Shown here: positions 44,606-55,166 of the stretch, piece after piece | How positions within the stretch are numbered: the stretch's first letter is position 1 | Layout of the letters: each line of letters starts with the position of its first letter | Assembly: GCA_012934845.2 (NCBI GenBank) | Contig: WNNJ02002647.1 | Location: 51,204 to 115,203, forward strand | Source: Pomphorhynchus laevis | Taxonomy: Eukaryota > Acanthocephala > Palaeacanthocephala > Echinorhynchida > Pomphorhynchidae | Direction of reading: 5' to 3' | DNA length: 64,000 bases | Notes under the pieces: model-generated | What the model was told of the DNA's origin: nothing | Databases searched by the model: none | The model's input: the letters and a program-made list of their open reading frames with translations, nothing else | Program-made: the position numbers and the translations under genes

Positions 44606-44994
44606 AATGAACACGGCTTTTGTGATTTGAATAAATCAAAACTATTGTTGATCACCATATTATGACATGTAAAATATATTATATTTAAAAATTGATCCCA
44701 AAATTCTGTTACAAGTTTTAAAAAACAGAAGAAGGTTTTAAATCCGATAGTTCTAATCGACAGTATGAATCAAGCTTATCGAGTAGTAAGATGAAGAAAT
44801 GTGCTTGAAGAAACATAAAATTACGAGAAAATCATAGGACCAAAAAGCTCGCCTTATAGCATTCACTTATATTGGATTATATTGAAATAAATATAGTGTT
44901 AGATGTACTAACTTTGTAATAAAGGTCGATGTAGGTGTTTATTCTTTAGAATGGGGCCCAGACTACAATATATTTGGTAAAAAATATTATTGTA

Positions 44995-45112
44995 AATAGT
45001 TGATAATGATCTATTATTAATAAAGAATTATTGAAGCTGGATCAAAGAAAAAAGGAATATTCTTTATTTGATATTTCGCTAACCTCTGTTAGCATCTTCG
45101 GTAAATTACCAA
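44995..45112 (-). mobile_element. MITE family M1, solo left half
   Basis: AAATAGTTGATAATGATC, GAAGCTGGATCAAAG, then on the minus strand CCGAAGA, TGCTAAC, AGAG, GTTAGC, GAAATATC. The inverted half is missing. Confidence 0.65.
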
Positions 45113-45114
45113 TC

Positions 45115-45985
45115 AAATTTTCCCCTTTTTTATCCTATAGAGTTATTCAAAATTTACGAAAATGAAATTTAGTTTTAAAGATAAAAATTCAAATTTAGCA
45201 GCTTGAACATAGAGCCTTTAAAGTATTATGGTGTAACTTGCATAACTCATTATACATTACATATCCTCACGAATTGTCACGAGAAATAATATTTGCAAGT
45301 AAAAATATACTAATTCACCTCAAACTTTAAAATAGATATAATTAATAACTAATAAATAAATTGTCACAAATTGACAATTTCAATAACCTTTATTTCCTTT
45401 GTGGTTTTTGCGCAGTATCTCAAACTTGTAAAGTTTGCGCTGCTATGGACTCGTTAATTGACAAATGCTATAAAACATTTAGCTACAAATGATTCGAATA
45501 ATTCGATATAAAATAATATAAGCAACCTTGATACATCTGACTTAAACATATATTTCCTCCATCGTTACCCAACTCCTTCCTTAATACATTCTCGTACCTC
45601 TTGGATCAATGATCCGACAAATTTCGTTGCTCTGCTGCTATCAAGTTATCCAAACCAACTTATCAAAAATAAACTATCTTATCCCTCCTTTCTTACTTTC
45701 TCTCATCACTCATCAAACAACGATTCGATCATCCGCAGATTACATTCATCTATAAGACTCGTCTACTAACACTCCCTCTAATAATCTAAGTACATAAAGT
45801 TATTTCGTCTTTGTGTTAGACGAGTAGGAGCCAAGAAACGGACAATACCACGTAACGTTGCCCGAAAATAATACCAATTCTCTTGAGTTCCAACTATCAA
45901 AAGATTAGGCCAGCATATGTGTGAAATTAAACTGCGACCTATGCTTTAATTAATTCTGAAAAAAATTCTTCGTAGCAGTAGGTTG
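45115..45985. other. Spacer downstream of Synd without a supported gene
   Basis: Contains pyrimidine-rich plus-strand sequence (45540-45790) and an AT-rich part. No ORF, RNA gene or family repeat recognised. Confidence 0.4.
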
Positions 45986-46059
45986 TATAAGTGATCATGA
46001 TGAAAGCATGTATATTTAAACAAGTCGAGTAATCGCGAAACATAATCGGAGAACCGTAT

Positions 46060-47850
46060 TCAGCATTTTTGACGAAATGAAAGATCACTAGAAAAACAGA
46101 GATCCAAGATGAAACAGCTATTACCTCTAAGACGAGTGTGTCTATGAATGTGTTGGGGTAAATGAATATTATTTAGAGTCTCGAGTAGTACAGATTTAGG
46201 ATCACAACCAGGAAGCGGTGTATAGATGTCTCGATCAATATGGGTCATTGAATCTCTCAATAAGAGGACTGATTGACCATTTACCGAGTTGCTTAATATT
46301 AAAGATCTGATGGAAGTAGTTGGAGCAAAAGGGAAACAATTAAATGCACCTAATTTAAATTTAGTATCATTTCTATCGGTAACAAATATCCATGCGTCCT
46401 CACAAAGATTTGTATTGTAAATTTCAGTTAATAGAACTTGGGTTGTAAGGTGCTCCTTTACATATATTATCAAACACCACTACGACATACTAGGTGGTCA
46501 GAGCGGATAGTGAAAAAACCATCAATGAAAATTTCTGCGTCGAGGATGTGAAACTTTAACCAAGACTCAGTAAATACGAGTATATCAAAGGGTGTAAAGC
46601 CTAGAATATATAATATTTCGTCACGCTTATTAGTTAAGCTTATTACAGTATAGTAAAGCATACGAATTGAAAGACGTGAATCGGAAATAGGGACGCATCC
46701 GTTAGCTCTGTTAATATGTATGTTTACTTGAGGTGCATCTTAGCTGCGGCACAACGGCTCCGAAGTTCATGAAGTGTTCGATCGTTGATGGTGGGCCGAA
46801 TCCAGAAATGAGTAGAAGTTTAGCGCTGCACTACGCGAAAATTTGTAATGGTAAGGTGACGTTCGCAATTTGCCAGTCTGTTTCGGAGATCACTTTTCGT
46901 TTCATTCATACGAGTACGTTCCACTGAGGATAGGTCTCAATGAAGAATCAATACATTTCCTGCAGGATGGTATCCGTACCGCAAAGCAACAGAGCACATG
47001 CCAGGATTTTGCATGATGATTTTAAGAGGCATGATTTATTATTATCGGGTTTTACTTTCCCCAGCTATAAATTTGGAGGAATCTGAATTGTTGAGTTTCA
47101 GCGGACGAACAAGTATGAAGTAATCTAGCAAGTAACATTTGTACTGCTTTCACAACATGTTGAATGCGTAGTGTTGTTTGTTGCCAAAGATTCGAAGAGA
47201 TTCACAACGACAAGACAGAGATCAATCGACAGTGCGACGAGTTTGGTTAATTGCCCGATGAATAATTGAGTCGATGGCAGATTTCTGATGCTGACTTGGA
47301 ATTGTTATTTTTGATATCTTCATTGCGTATTTCCACGAGGCTTTCTTTTATAGAGTTCCTTAACCGTACTTTAGGATCAGGATACGAAGTTTTGGTAATC
47401 GGTTTCGCGTTGTGTACGATTCCATAGGAAGGTAAAATAATCGAGTCTCTTGATATCGAAGTAATATGTTGATCGGTCGAATCGGAAGGTATTTGTTTTG
47501 TCACTTTGCCATCTGTAAAATTAATAGTGTTTATTGAGGGAAAGTATGTCTCAGTCTTGAAATTCTTCGTTAAGGGGTTATTTGTGGTTGGATCCTTTGT
47601 TAACGATTCATAGGGTGAATATCGGTATTAACCTTCGTGTTGCTTGAAGAAAAGTCTTGACGATGACAACCATGTGAAAACCCATGCTCGCTCTTTCTCA
47701 TTCGATAAGATCTGAAGCTATGTGTTAGAGGAGTAATACCAGTGTCAGCGGAAAGTTTATTATAAATCACCTTATGATTGCTAAAGTTTTCAGTTATCGC
47801 GGAGTATTTGATAATAACGAGAGAAATATCGTATGTGATGCAATTCACAT
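46060..47850 (-). pseudogene. LINE remnant: APE endonuclease (and possible ORF1)
   Basis: 46661-46470 reads SLTNKRDEILYILGFTPFDI, LVFTESWLK, and FIDGFFTIRSDHL. 46473-46060 reads IIYVKEHLTTQVLLTEIYNT, then GNSCFILDLCFSS. These are the N-terminal and C-terminal parts of a LINE endonuclease of CR1/L2-like type, distinct in sequence from the CR1-like LINE above. Frames at 47504-47247 and 47848-47600 may be ORF1 relics (PLTHSFRSYRMRKSEHGF), but this is weak. No reverse transcriptase follows on the 3' side. Confidence 0.5.
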
Positions 47851-48009
47851 TGTTTTCTTGTTCTTCTATTACGCCGGAGTCTGCGACTATGACATTGCTT
47901 GAATCAATGTCGCTGATATTTGATGCTGATATATTTATGAAACTGAGGTGAGAATATCATTCTGCACATCATATCTAGCAAATACATAAATTGGCTACTT
48001 CAAAAATAA

Positions 48010-48890
48010 CTATACAGATTTCAGTACACTTTCCTTTAAGCTTATACAGGCGACACTGAAGATTACGAATATTCCTGCTTTAAGTTGACATTCTAGCCCT
48101 AGAAAGGTATTATCATGTAACGAACGTTTGACTTATTAAAGACAAAAACGGCTTTCCGAGACGTGGCATTTTGCCACGCGCCAGTAGACAAGGTTTTATG
48201 CCTCACGAATTCATCATGCAACCCCTTCATGGAAAACTATTTATGCTTTTCATTAATTGAAACATATTCACTGACGTACCTCCACACTAACAACGGTCAT
48301 CAATGAGGGCATTGGGTATCCGGGTGAAGTCGCCCATGTAAATGTGGGGTTTTTAGAATGACATATGAGCACATCGGCAAATGTGATAAGACTACACTAT
48401 GTACAAATTGCGGAGGGGAACACCCCTCTTGATCACGAAAATGCAAAGTATTTAAATGTTATAAGAAATGACACTGTGGAATTACTGGAAAACCAGCCAA
48501 CTTTGCGAAGGCGTATGGGTTCACCAAGATATCAGACGCGAACATTCTTAAACAAGCATCAGGCTTCGATGATACAGATCGAAGAAATGATTCAAAGATT
48601 GATGGCCAATTTACTGAATTATTAAATCCAACTGCTAATGCCAAGACCTCTGCTAAGAAAGCACCGAGATCCAAGAAGAGGACTGACTCGATGCAGAACC
48701 TAGCCGCTCTCAAATTGGCTAAAAATATCAAATATGGGCAGTAGCGGCCTCATCAGGAAATGAAGAAAATGTCCGTGGGCAAGTGACTCCAACTGTCTTG
48801 ACCGAAAGCGGAAAGGGATATCTGTTCGCTCTCTCGGAATTTTGCCACAGTTCGACCACTATACAGGAAGGCATCCCTTGATCCCTTGCT
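48010..48890 (+). pseudogene. Jockey/R1-like ORF1 fragment
   Basis: CNPFMENYLCFSLIETY, then NNGHQ, GHW, CKCGVFRM, LCTNCGGEHPS, SRKCKVFKCYKK parallels ORF1 of copies B and D (zinc knuckles and FKxYKK). It ends with the same spacer as copy D before ORF2 (CCGTGGGCAA, GGAAAGGG). Cut by a CR1-like fragment after 48890. Confidence 0.65.
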
Positions 48891-48898
48891 GGCTTCCT

Positions 48899-49755
48899 CA
48901 TATTGTCATAACTCTAACCTTCCAACTGTCTCTAAACTTTTTGAACGTCTTGTGTTGAACATCTACCTATCTTCGTCCAAACTTTATCCTTCTTTCCAAT
49001 CTGCTTTGCGATCTTGCTACTCTACTCAGTAGCCCTGCCATAAATTGATCGTGATAAGAAATTCTATAGTGTCGTAATTTCCCTAGACCTTCTACATTTG
49101 ACATTGCTAACCATTCCATCCTTCTTCATCACCTTCGCCACAATCATGAATTTTCTTCTACCACTTTATCCTAGTTCTCTTCTTATCTCGCTGAACAATA
49201 TTTCTATGTTTATTCAAATACGCTTTTCAGTACTCCTTCCTATCTCCTATGGCTTTCATCAAGGTTCTGTTCTCGGACAAATTGTTTTCTCTCTTATCCT
49301 TGGCGATATCTCCAGCATTACATATAATCATAACTTCTGCATCATATAATGTGACGATATTCTCCTTTACTCTTATTATGCAGCTCATAGTATCTATGAT
49401 CTCTCCGCCTCTTCTACGAATTGTCTTCTCTCCAAACATTTTTCTTCGCTTTGTTTGTATCTTAACAATTCAAAGTCTAAAATCTTATGGGTTGTTCTTT
49501 CATCCCTCTCTGTCTATCATCTTTTGGTATTTTTTAACTTGACCGTTCTTCCTATTGTTGATAATTTCACTTTCTTGGGAGTTCACTTCTATAACTGTAT
49601 TTCCCTCGATCCCTTCGTTCTCAACAAAACCCACTCTTGCAGTCTCTTACTTCGCGACATTTGCCTTATCATCATCTCGCTTGATTTTAGCGCCTGTCAA
49701 TTGTTTCCTAAGATCGAATATTGCCTCAGTCTTTTTGCTTTCCATATATACTGAA
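48899..49755 (+). pseudogene. Old CR1-like reverse transcriptase fragment
   Basis: LPTVSKLFERLVLNIYLSSS, FHQGSVLGQIVFSLILGDIS, CDDILLYSYYAAHSIYDLSA, NNSKSKILWV, LPIVDNFTFLGVHFYNCISL parallel the CR1-like ORF2 of this window, at far lower identity. Many breaks, so it is much older than the two good copies. It keeps the palm with a DD box but lacks both ends. Confidence 0.7.
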
Positions 49756-49759
49756 AATT

Positions 49760-52700
49760 TTACAACAAAAGTGTGTTGTCGGAGCTACTAACAAAAATCA
49801 GCGAATTCACGGATAATAACGATAGCCCAAAGATTGGAGACATGCAGCTTGAATTAACGACAATTATAAACGTAAATAACACTTTCAATGCAAGAAAATG
49901 AGGTTAGTACAGTTTATTGTGCTAATAACAGTATAGTTACATAACTTCTTTCTCCACAGAAAAAAACTAAATGTTATAGAACTCAACATTAAAATTTCTC
50001 TTATAGTCGAGAATTATTTTAACGTATTGTTACGACCCTTTGTGTTATTATATATAGACCATATAATATATGAATCTGCTAGAAAATTCACAGGCATATA
50101 TCGTATTGCCTTTTCTACGGGAGATATAGCCATGCAATTTAAAAAATTCTTTGATGATAATCTATCTGAGTTAGAACCGATTATATTTAAGCAGTTATTT
50201 GCCTCAGTCCAGATTACCAATATCCCCACAGATCTCAAGGACGATGATCTTATACAACTTGACAAGTTAAAGGGTTTGAAGGAATCAGGTTTTTAAAAAA
50301 TAAATCAGATGTTACGGTTTCTGTAGATTTTGGTAAAACACCATTCGACGTCGCTCTAGTAATATCTCAATCAAAACACAACTCCTTTATTGTCACAAAT
50401 TTAGTTTTTACTTTTATTTCCATGGATAACATGTTGTATCCCCATTGCCAAAACTGCCACCGTTGGGGGCACTGGGGGTCTTCATGTAAATTTGATAAAC
50501 GTTGCCCTGACTGCTGTGATTATGCCGCACACGGTGAAGAAGCAGACCGAAATTCAAATGGCAATTACAGGTGTGCAAACTACAACAAAGATCATCCAGC
50601 TTGGTCTAGAAAGTGTCAACACTTTAAAGATTATAAAAATCGCCATATAGACGCCTCTACATTTGCTGTTTCCTTCTCTCAAATTGCTAAAAAGGAAACA
50701 TTCTTTTGATAAGGATGAAATCCTTAAAATAATCGACATGAAAAATCGTAAAACAATTTCACAAATGAAAAAACTGGTCTCTGATTTAGTTTCTATGATA
50801 TTTCCTTAGTCAGATATTGCTAATGCAGTAGTTATAAAAAATCCTCCTACTTCTAATAGAAGAACTGCTTCTACAAATTCAAACTCCGTTAAATTGACTA
50901 AAAAATGAAAACACTGTGACTTTATTCCAGCTCTTCCCTAATGCGAGTCGGCCACGATTTAATTCCTACCTCTCTTCGCAAGTTACCAGGATCATTTAGA
51001 CAACCTATAAAGGTCGAATATACAATCCTACTCCAACAATACTCAAGATCTTAGCTAAAATGTTACACCTTCCCAATCTCTCTGTTTTCGCCAGACAGAT
51101 CTTCTCGAATGAATACTGGAGCTCTATGTATAGATTTCAGCTGAGTAGGAATACGGCGAGCATTGCTCACTTCAACCCTTCTCAGTCTTCATTTTGGAAG
51201 ATATTCAAGAAGGAAAAGTTTGTCTGCTGAAAGAAGAGCGCCTTGGGTTGGATCGGTAGCATAGGCCTTAGAACGTTTTGGAGGAATCACTATCCCTACA
51301 TAATTACGGAGCCACTTAATCTCTCTAACTAATCCCGCCATGGGGTGACTTAAGGAGTAGGGATCTATCTATTCCAGATAACATAAACTATTAAGGGTCA
51401 CTTCCGGCCACCCCCAAACCCAACATGCCACTATCCACTCGTGCATGCCAGCTTTTGACAGACTGTCAGAGAAAGGAGGTCGCAATCACAATGATATTAG
51501 CCATTCAGTCAGATGTTGCTGACATCAACATCAACCGTCTAGTTTTTTGCCTAAAAAGAGATTAATCACTTGTCCTAAAAATCTGCGGCCCATCTCGATT
51601 CAAAACGCCTTCATATTCATCTACGAAAACGTACTTGCGTTTAGAATCCGCGATCATTTATGTAGGCGTAATTTGATCCCACCGTGTTTTCATGGGTTTT
51701 GTTAAAAGGCGCTCGGTCCATTTAGCAATTGGTAAAGTGCTTCAGTTTGATCAGGATAGCAGTCTTTAGCTTTCTGTGACTGTTTTTCTTGATTTTTTCA
51801 GCTGCATTTGACAGGATCTCCATTCCCTTGGTTATATCCTCTCTCAGGTCCCTCGTGTTACCAGTGAGAATTGTTAACAGGGTGGAGATTTGTGCTAAAC
51901 CAAGCGGTTCTATTATGAAGATGATACTGATGCACGCCAGTTCTACCCTATTACAGGTGCCTCAAGGCTTTCCACTTTCTCTTATTTTGTACCTTGCTGC
52001 CTTCATTGTTCTATTCAAGGCATTTAAACGTGATCAACATCTTGTGGTATATGCTGATGATATCACAGCCCTGTTCTCTGTACGTAGGTGCAAATATGTA
52101 GTCTCTGACATCAGCCGCTTCTTTTTAAGATTAAAAGATCTGTTACTCTCATCCAATCTTATTTAAAACTGCAACAAATCGCGGGTAGTAGTCTCTCATG
52201 ATGTTCCTGTCATCAAAATGAAGCTTAAGATACAAGCACTCTCTGCACTCTCCTCCATTTTGCCGCCTTAACCACTCCCTATCTTCACTAGTCGATTAAA
52301 ATATCTTGAGTTCACCTTTGCAATGAATTAGTAGGCTAAAGATGACCTGGATAGACTTAAACGTATACTAAAGAAAGCTCGATGGGCTCTGAAACGGGAT
52401 TAGCATCTGTCATTGAATGGGAAAACCCAAGTGCACCTCTGGGGTACTTGAGCTATCTCGGGATTAGTCTTCTTTTCAAGAGGACGTCCCCCAGAGCAAA
52501 AACTAATGTTTATCAAGCTCCTCAACTCGAGATTTACCAACCATAGTACATCTCGACTGGATTCTTAGGGAGGTGAAATATCCCAAATGGTTCAGTCGGA
52601 AGGCGACGCGCTGGTGCGACCGGGGGCTCAGATCCCTCTGGACCTTAGGCCGTAATAATACGAAGCAAGATAAAGGACAGGCTACGGCTGGAATGGACAA

Positions 52701-52760
52701 TTGATTTAATTTGTGTTTTCTGTGTGTTTTTATTTCTAAAATTTTTATCAGTTTTATAGT
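49760..52760 (+). mobile_element. Jockey/R1-like LINE, copy E (plus, endonuclease deleted)
   Basis: The 5' part has GTGTTGTCGGAGCTACT (about 49771). ORF1 knuckles lie at 50422-50709 (PHCQNCHRWGHWGSSCKFDK, CANYNKDHPAWSRKCQHFKD). The sequence then jumps at about 50930 to the end of the endonuclease/linker (FNSYLSSQ-like), followed by LPNLSVFARQ-like, QVPQGFPLSLILYLA and VVYADDITALFSV (51789-52166), the 3' UTR and a tail. Roughly 1 kb including the endonuclease is missing. Confidence 0.72.
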
Positions 52761-52781
52761 TATTTAACAAAACCTCTCTAA

Positions 52782-52961
52782 AGATTGTGAAAAGAACGTT
52801 ATCGGTCTAGAATTCTGAGTAAAGGTAGCTCCAGTAGCGACATCGGATGCTTATTTTGTGATAGCCTCGAAACGTTGGCAATCCTTATTCAAAGTTTGTG
52901 AAAATAACGCTACTGGTCTAGAAAACTAAGTAAGGGTAGCTCCAATAGCGACATCGGATGC
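52782..52961 (+). repeat. Tandem repeat, two 109-bp units
   Basis: The 70-bp core (AAAGATTGTGAAAAGAACG through GCGACATCGGATGC) recurs at 52891-52961 with about ten changes. Between them is CTCGAAACGTTGG. Family unknown. Confidence 0.65.
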
Positions 52962-53255
52962 ATGCATTTTGAAAACAATTAGTTGAGAAAAGTCAATTGT
53001 AGCTAACGTATGATGCGAAATCAGGTGCTTTAAAATATGTAGAGAAGATAGTTTCACTGGATAATGGAAATGAATTTGTATGGGATAACGGATAGACAAC
53101 ATTCGGAAATTTTTTGATCTATTTTATATAATGTTCAAATAATCCCAAAGAGTTTAAACTATCTTGATACCTATTAACTACTTACATTCCAGATTATTCC
53201 TGTCAGTTCCGCTCGCTACGCTCGCGGATTGAGCTCAATCTATCGATAAAAGGTC

Positions 53256-54581
53256 ATGCCTAAAAAAGCGCGATCTCAGATCCCTGTTCCTGATCAAGAA
53301 TCTTCCACATCAGAATGCAATGATGGTTATACCAGCTTTGAAGTTGGATGCGATTCCAAAGATTGCGATGTATGGACACTTGTTCGTGTTAAAATATCCG
53401 ACCACTCGGTGTATAAACGTAAACATTTCACTTGCGGTTTTTGTACATCAGTACGACTACTACAGTTATCCTGCTCATCTACTCCTGTATCACACACGAC
53501 CACTCAAACCAATGCTGTTTTAGATGTTTCCCTCGCATCAACACCTGACTTCGCATCATATAATCCCATTATTAAACCTACTCTCTCACACACTCCTCGT
53601 TCAACTACGTACCAAACTTCAATTAATCTTTCTCATTCTAACAATGCTAACGGTAAAGCTTTTCATCTCGTACCTCCTCTTTCCTATTCCTCCCCCAATC
53701 TAAATAAATCTCAAACTTCTTTATTCTCCTCACGCACTTCTTACTCGACCTCCCCTGTATCACCTCTCAATAATTTACACCCTTCCATCAAAATCATTTC
53801 CAGTAACATTTCCGATCAACTGATTCAACACTCCATTCCTGTCACTCATGCCCCAACCTATTTTAATTCTCCTTACTCTACCTCCCACGTAACACTTCCA
53901 AATAATTTACATCCTTCATTTAAAATCATATCAAGTCACATCTCTGATCAACCGATTCAACACCCCGCTCCTGTCACACTTGCTCCAACCAATATTAATT
54001 CTTTATCAAGCACCCCTGTCATTTCCACTTCTATCTGCTCATCTACCTCGACTCCTACCAGCTCTGTCCGTCCACCACTTCCACGAAATCGTTTTCCTTC
54101 GCGCGATCGCTGTATAATCATATCAAACTTAAAGCTTTCCGAATCTGATTCTCCACAATCTCGCCTCGATGATGATGTATCTGCTTTCAGGTCTATCCTA
54201 GAAACCATTCTTCCTGATGATAACCCATCACTCTTCAATAATATCGCTCCTGTATCCTTTATTCGTTTAAACAAATCAACTAAATCCAATCATCTCAGTC
54301 CTTCACTCTTAAAAATCGTTTTCCGACATAGTTCACATGCCTCTTCGGTACTCTCCCAACGTTTTAAACTTCTTACCACTTCATCTACTTGCCGTATATT
54401 TCCTGACCGCTCCCCTTCTGATATTGCCCAGCTCAATTTAGCTCGCATTGAAAAACATCGACGTGAAACAAACGGCGAGTCATCCTTATCTATACGTAAA
54501 ATCAACGGAAATTTTCACGTTCTTCACACAAGGCCAAAAATTCGATGGCGTCCCATCTCTCCCCCTTGTCTTCTTCGCTAG
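53256..54581 (+). CDS. CR1-like ORF1 (PHD/zinc-finger-like N-terminus)
   Basis: 441 codons starting MPKKARSQIPVP. Residues about 18-62 (CNDGYTSFEVGCDSKDCDVW, HFTCGFCTSVRLLQ) contain Cys/His spacing like the PHD-type finger of CR1-family ORF1. Residues 70-280 are a Ser/Thr/Pro-rich linker with an internal repeat (NNLHPSIKIISSNISDQ and NNLHPSFKIISSHISDQ). The C-terminal part (NRFPSRDRCIIISNLKLSES, RLNKSTKSNHLSPSLLKIVF, LNLARIEKHRRETNGESSLS) resembles an RNA-binding fold used by LINE ORF1 proteins. Likely a nucleic-acid chaperone coating element RNA. The 157-codon ORF1 of the other copy matches the last third. Confidence 0.8.
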   Translation: MPKKARSQIPVPDQESSTSECNDGYTSFEVGCDSKDCDVWTLVRVKISDHSVYKRKHFTCGFCTSVRLLQLSCSSTPVSHTTTQTNAVLDVSLASTPDFASYNPIIKPTLSHTPRSTTYQTSINLSHSNNANGKAFHLVPPLSYSSPNLNKSQTSLFSSRTSYSTSPVSPLNNLHPSIKIISSNISDQLIQHSIPVTHAPTYFNSPYSTSHVTLPNNLHPSFKIISSHISDQPIQHPAPVTLAPTNINSLSSTPVISTSICSSTSTPTSSVRPPLPRNRFPSRDRCIIISNLKLSESDSPQSRLDDDVSAFRSILETILPDDNPSLFNNIAPVSFIRLNKSTKSNHLSPSLLKIVFRHSSHASSVLSQRFKLLTTSSTCRIFPDRSPSDIAQLNLARIEKHRRETNGESSLSIRKINGNFHVLHTRPKIRWRPISPPCLLR

Positions 54582-55166
54582 TCGATCTCGCTCCTAAGCA
54601 TACTTTTCGTCTTAGTCTATTCAACACTCGCTCCATTCTTCATAAAGCTGATATGCTCCTTGATATCTTCGATCAATTATCTATCGATATTCTCTGCATT
54701 ACCGAATCCTGGCATTGTGACTCCGACGATCTTGCTATTCGTCGTCTATGTCGCTCTGGTTGTTCTTTAGTTGAATCAGCTCGTCCAATTGCCTCTCATA
54801 CATCTACTGATTTTAACCATGGCGGTATAGTTGCCATTGCTCGTCACCCAATGTCTTTACGTAAAATTAACGTTAACATCCGTTACACCTCGTTCGAATT
54901 ACTCATATGCAGATTATCAACTCCTTTCCCTCTGGAACTTGTAATTGTATACCGTCCAGGTTCAGTTGCCCCCTCACGTATCTTCTTTACCGAACTTGCA
55001 GATCTTATGTCTCACTGTTCCTTGTCTTATACTCCTTCTTTTGTTCTCGGGGACTTTAACATTCGTCTTGATCGCCCGGCTGACCCTGACTCTATCACTT
55101 TAACTAATCTTTTTTCTGATTTTAACTATAAATTACTTTCAACAAGCCCAACTCATATTCTCGCAG
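54545..55166 (+). CDS. CR1-like ORF2: APE endonuclease part
   Basis: Starts MASHLSPLSSSLVDLAPKHT, 37 nt before the ORF1 stop. Motifs LSLFNTRSILHKADMLLDIF, ILCITESWH, VLGDFNIRLDRPADP as in the other copy. The frame stays open to 55732, but after SPTH near 55165 it no longer makes endonuclease; the true continuation (YSRSALDIIAVP, TDPGLSDHFLV) is one base back. Confidence 0.85.
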
